The position numbers and the translations under genes were made by a program. Below the pieces are notes generated by a model. It was not told the DNA's origin. It did not search any database and saw nothing but the letters and a program-made list of their open reading frames with translations. From Bacteroidales bacterium (GTDB lineage: Bacteria > Bacteroidota > Bacteroidia > Bacteroidales > JAADGE01): a stretch of DNA of 15,928 nucleotides. Positions within the stretch are counted from its first letter, which is position 1. Each line of letters begins with the position of its first letter. The stretch lies in contig JANTGL010000029.1 in NCBI GenBank assembly GCA_024762915.1, forward strand, positions 1 to 15,928. Direction: 5' to 3'. This document shows, piece by piece, positions 13,357 through 15,928 of the stretch.

Positions 13357-15327
13357 ATGACAAATTATCATATATTGACCGTAAATCCCGGTTCTACTTC
13401 TACTAAAATAGGTGTTTTCCGAAACGAAAAATGTCTTTTTGAAATAAATGTCAGTCACAGTCCGAAACAATTGGAACAGTTTTCTAATATTTGGGAGCAA
13501 TACACGTTTCGTAAGAAAGAAATTATTTCTGCCATTGAAAAACACGGATTTGATTTGAATAAATTGGATGCTGTCGTAGGCAGAGGCGGTTTAATAAAGC
13601 CGATTCCAAGCGGAACCTATTATGTTGATCAAGAGATGATTAACGATGCTCGTGACGGATTTCAAGGACAGCATGCATCAAATCTCGGATGTGTTATCGC
13701 ATACAGTATCGGGTGGGAGCATTCGGTACCTTCATTTATTGTTGACCCGCCGGCTGTGGATGATCTGGAACCGGTTGCCAGAATTTCCGGACATAAAGAT
13801 TTTGAACGCTCTTCTTTATTACATGCTTTAAATATTTTTGCTACAGCTCGGGAGCATGCAAAATCAAAAAAGAAAAAAATAACCGATTTAAACTTGATTG
13901 TAGCACATCTCGGCGGCGGAATTACCGTTGCAGCATTAAAAAAAGGGAAAGCCGTTAACGTCAATCACGGATTGTATGAAGGGCCGTTTTCTCCGGAACG
14001 CAGCGGAAGTTTACCTTTATTTAAATTTCTGGACAAATCACTTTCCGGAAAATATACCGAGGATGAATTAAAAAAAATGGTCGTCGGAAGAGGCGGTTTG
14101 GTATCCTATTTTAATACCAATGATGCGCGTAATGTTGAACAATTGGTTGCTGCGGGATCCGAAAAATATGAATTGGTTTTCAGAGCTATGGCTTATCAAA
14201 TTGCGGAAGAAATAGGTAAACGTGCGACCAATTTAAAAGGTGCTGTTGACGGCATAATTTTAACCGGCGGTTTGGCTCATTCAAAAATGCTTACCGAATG
14301 GATTAAAGAACGTATCGGGTTTCTCGGGAAAATTCATATATATCCCGGAGAATCCGAACTTAAAGCATTGGCACAGGGAGCATTGCGTGTTTTAAAAGGC
14401 GAGGAGAGGGCAAAACATTATACGCAAAAGATAAAAAAAATCGGTGTTTTGTATTGGGATAATCTTGAAATTTTTATTAAATCAATTAATATTATTGAGC
14501 AAGGATTCAAAAAAGCAGGTTATATCTTCAGGAAAGAAAGAGACAACAATTTGCAAATTACTTATGTGAATTGTAAGCGAGATGAAGAAAATGTGATGCA
14601 TGCCGTTGAAAAATTTAAATCTGAAAATATCGATTTAATTTTTTCAATCGGTTCACCGATTAGTGTTCGTATCGGGCAATACCTTAAAAATGAAGATATT
14701 CCTGTTGTTTATACGGGTATTTACAGTCCGGCAATTATTGCAGATTTTGAAAAAGAGCATAATGAAAATTATTATGCCGTATGTTATGCACCTGAAATCA
14801 AAGAACAATTTGAACATACGGTTTTAAAAATTGAAAAGAATTTAAATAAAATTGGTGTGTTGTATCGAAGAGGTGAATTGCAAGCTGAAATTCAATACGA
14901 TGATATTCTTGAATACTCTAATAAAAAAGGTATTGAAGTCATAAGTTATGAAATTCAGGAAGCGGAAGATTTTGAAAAAGCCAAAACCTATTTTAAACGC
15001 AAAGGCATAAAATGGGTGTATGTCGGGACAAGTACGGTTATTGCTGCTTCCGGTTATGATTTATTAAGTATTATTACAGATTATTTCCCTACGGTATGTA
15101 TGTTGGAAGATACGGTATTGAGAGGCGGTTTATCCGGTTATGTGATTCCCTGGGATGCCGTTACCGAAACAGCGGTAAAAATTGCTTTCGATATTTTGGA
15201 TCATAATTCGGTAAAATCCAGAGTTTTAAAACCCGATGCCGTAAAATTATTCGTAAACAGAAAAACTGCAGAAAAATTAAACTTATCGGACAATTTTAAT
15301 AAAATTGATGATGCCGTGATGCTTTAA
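13357..15327 (+). CDS. Butyrate kinase fused to ABC_sub_bind-like ligand-binding domain
   Basis: The product is 656 residues in one uninterrupted frame. Residues 1-355 are a complete butyrate kinase of the ASKHA/acetate kinase group (acyl phosphate + ADP to acid + ATP, and the reverse): NPGSTSTKIGVF at 10-21, VGRGGLIKPI, HLGGGITVA at 184-192, LTGGLAHSKML at 302-312 and GESELKALAQGALRVL at 331-346. After a short link, residues 360-650 look like a two-lobed periplasmic-binding fold of the ABC_sub_bind (TrpX-like) family: KIGVLYW at 361, IPVVYTGIYSP at 448-458, a second-lobe start KIGVLYRRGE at 498, GLSGYVIPWDAV at 591-602 and the typical ending FVNRKTAEKLNL at 632-643. No signal peptide or membrane helix is present, so both parts should be cytosolic. 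No phosphate butyryltransferase gene is next to it. TTG 13330 would add nine residues; ATG fits the kinase start better. Confidence 0.88.
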   Translation: MTNYHILTVNPGSTSTKIGVFRNEKCLFEINVSHSPKQLEQFSNIWEQYTFRKKEIISAIEKHGFDLNKLDAVVGRGGLIKPIPSGTYYVDQEMINDARDGFQGQHASNLGCVIAYSIGWEHSVPSFIVDPPAVDDLEPVARISGHKDFERSSLLHALNIFATAREHAKSKKKKITDLNLIVAHLGGGITVAALKKGKAVNVNHGLYEGPFSPERSGSLPLFKFLDKSLSGKYTEDELKKMVVGRGGLVSYFNTNDARNVEQLVAAGSEKYELVFRAMAYQIAEEIGKRATNLKGAVDGIILTGGLAHSKMLTEWIKERIGFLGKIHIYPGESELKALAQGALRVLKGEERAKHYTQKIKKIGVLYWDNLEIFIKSINIIEQGFKKAGYIFRKERDNNLQITYVNCKRDEENVMHAVEKFKSENIDLIFSIGSPISVRIGQYLKNEDIPVVYTGIYSPAIIADFEKEHNENYYAVCYAPEIKEQFEHTVLKIEKNLNKIGVLYRRGELQAEIQYDDILEYSNKKGIEVISYEIQEAEDFEKAKTYFKRKGIKWVYVGTSTVIAASGYDLLSIITDYFPTVCMLEDTVLRGGLSGYVIPWDAVTETAVKIAFDILDHNSVKSRVLKPDAVKLFVNRKTAEKLNLSDNFNKIDDAVML

Positions 15328-15347
15328 CGGACAAAATTATTTTTTAT

Positions 15348-15384
15348 ACTCATCCGATGACTTTAAGTCATCGGATGAGTTTTT
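15348..15384. terminator. Perfect hairpin, 16-bp arms, after the butyrate kinase fusion
   Basis: Arm ACTCATCCGATGACTT (15348-15363) and its exact reverse complement (15365-15380) are separated by one base and followed by TTTT. It is a plausible terminator for the plus-strand gene and also resembles an intergenic palindrome type because of its perfect, near-loopless arms. Confidence 0.7.
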
Positions 15385-15390
15385 GATAAC

Positions 15391-15423
15391 AGACCCTGCG
15401 GGTTTTCAAAACCCGCAGGGTCT
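15391..15423. repeat. Perfect palindrome, 16-bp arms (REP-like)
   Basis: AGACCCTGCGGGTTTT (15391-15406), one base C, then its exact reverse complement (15408-15423). It is GC-rich compared with its surroundings. It shares the layout CCTG...GGTTT with the palindrome at 2325-2355. It lies 11 bp after the hairpin at 15348-15380. Confidence 0.75.
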
Positions 15424-15484
15424 TGCTTTTTAAAAACATCCGCAGATTTTGAACATTATAAAAATCGTGATAAAAATTTTACGC

Positions 15485-15528
15485 ATAAAAAAGAGGATGT
15501 TATTATTTCAAAACATCCTCTTTTTTAT
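15485..15528. terminator. Bidirectional terminator between convergent genes
   Basis: Arms of 17 bp (15485-15501 and 15512-15528) with core AAGAGGATGTT and AACATCCTCTT enclose a 10-nt loop. The stem starts with an A run and ends with a T run, so it can stop transcription from both sides. Confidence 0.9.
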
Positions 15529-15548
15529 AAATTAATTACCGTAAAATT

Positions 15549-15920
15549 TTATTCTTTTTTTTCCGTATCTAAATCTTCAAATTTGACATCCGTATAATTA
15601 TCTTTTGTTTCCGTTTTTTCAGGTTCATCGGAATATTCTGTTTTTTCGGGCATTTTACCGGATTCTACAAATTCAATTACATCATCTAATGCATCGGCAA
15701 ATTTGTCAAAATCTTCTTTGTAAAGAAAAATTTTGTGTTTTTCAACTTTGTAGCTGCCGTCTTCGTTGTAACGGCGTTTTCTTTCGGTAACGGTAATGTA
15801 TTTTTCACCGTTTTTGGTCTCTTTCACATCAAAATAATAAGTTCTTTTTCCTGCTCTCACTGAACTTGTAAAAACATTCTCTCTGAATTTCTTGGCTCCG
15901 TCAGTCATTGGTTCTTCCAT
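15549..15920 (-). CDS. DUF3276 PUR-type nucleic-acid-binding protein
   Basis: The product is 123 residues from ATG 15918-15920. The core (about 15-90) has VFTSSVRAGKRTYYFDVKETKNGEKYITVTERKRRYNEDGSYKVEKHKIFLYKEDFDKFADALDDVIEFVE, the pattern of the Bacteroidota DUF3276 family, whose fold is like the eukaryotic PUR-alpha repeat that binds single-stranded DNA or RNA. The RAGKRTYYFDV strand and the HKIFLYKEDFDKF strand-helix unit are the PUR hallmarks. One such unit is present, so it probably works as a dimer. The tail (about 93-123) is strongly acidic and Lys/Glu-rich, likely disordered. The gene ends the window on the minus strand and faces the butyrate kinase fusion across a shared bidirectional terminator. 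The start region is within the window, but the promoter is not. Confidence 0.9.
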   Translation of the reverse strand: MEEPMTDGAKKFRENVFTSSVRAGKRTYYFDVKETKNGEKYITVTERKRRYNEDGSYKVEKHKIFLYKEDFDKFADALDDVIEFVESGKMPEKTEYSDEPEKTETKDNYTDVKFEDLDTEKKE

Positions 15921-15928
15921 CTTGATTT

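Noticed and set aside
13662..13964. 100-codon minus-strand frame inside the butyrate kinase gene
   Set aside because: Opposite the conserved HLGGG region; composition is that of an antisense frame.

Overview
The window looks like chromosome from an AT-rich member of the Bacteroidota, probably an uncultured anaerobic or microaerophilic Bacteroidales-like lineage. This rests on repeated promoter -7 boxes of the Bacteroidetes form TAnnTTTG, several with a TTTG-like box 19-21 nt upstream, on little use of Shine-Dalgarno sequences, and on families typical of the phylum (long LepB with an insertion, DUF3276 PUR-type protein, PIDGG-type sorted peptide). The lineage is an inference. No rRNA, tRNA, CRISPR array or complete insertion sequence was seen.

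Layout. Positions 1-2283 hold a minus-strand efflux operon read right to left: a TetR repressor with its own promoter and palindromic operator, a TolC-type outer-membrane channel, and the start of an HlyD-type lipoprotein adaptor that runs off the left edge. Positions 2421-5791 hold the translation cluster thrS, infC, rpmI, rplT on the plus strand. infC appears to start at the rare codon ATC, well upstream of where a simple start search would put it. Then come dapB (lysine/diaminopimelate synthesis) and lepB (signal peptidase I), each with its own promoter. An AMMECR1 protein lies on the minus strand.

Positions 8924-11315 hold a membrane-associated group: a 66-residue secreted proline-rich peptide with a PIDGG-transmembrane-basic tail, then an apparent two-gene operon of a YqiJ/NfeD-like OB-fold membrane protein and a flotillin. 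After it come a YjbQ-type protein, a 60-residue CxxC...CxxH protein on the minus strand, and a YhhN (lysoplasmalogenase-type) membrane protein divergent from it. Next is a 656-residue fusion of a complete butyrate kinase to a cytosolic domain resembling ABC_sub_bind solute-binding proteins. The window ends with a DUF3276 PUR-type nucleic-acid-binding protein on the minus strand.

The spaces between genes carry distinct small elements: a heptanucleotide tandem tract inside the efflux operon, near-perfect palindromes of two related sequence types, a 228-bp element with imperfect terminal inverted repeats, and ordinary hairpin terminators. The most unusual item is the butyrate kinase fusion, which suggests a kinase whose activity is sensed or modulated by a small ligand inside the cell. 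The PIDGG peptide and the ATC-start infC are next.
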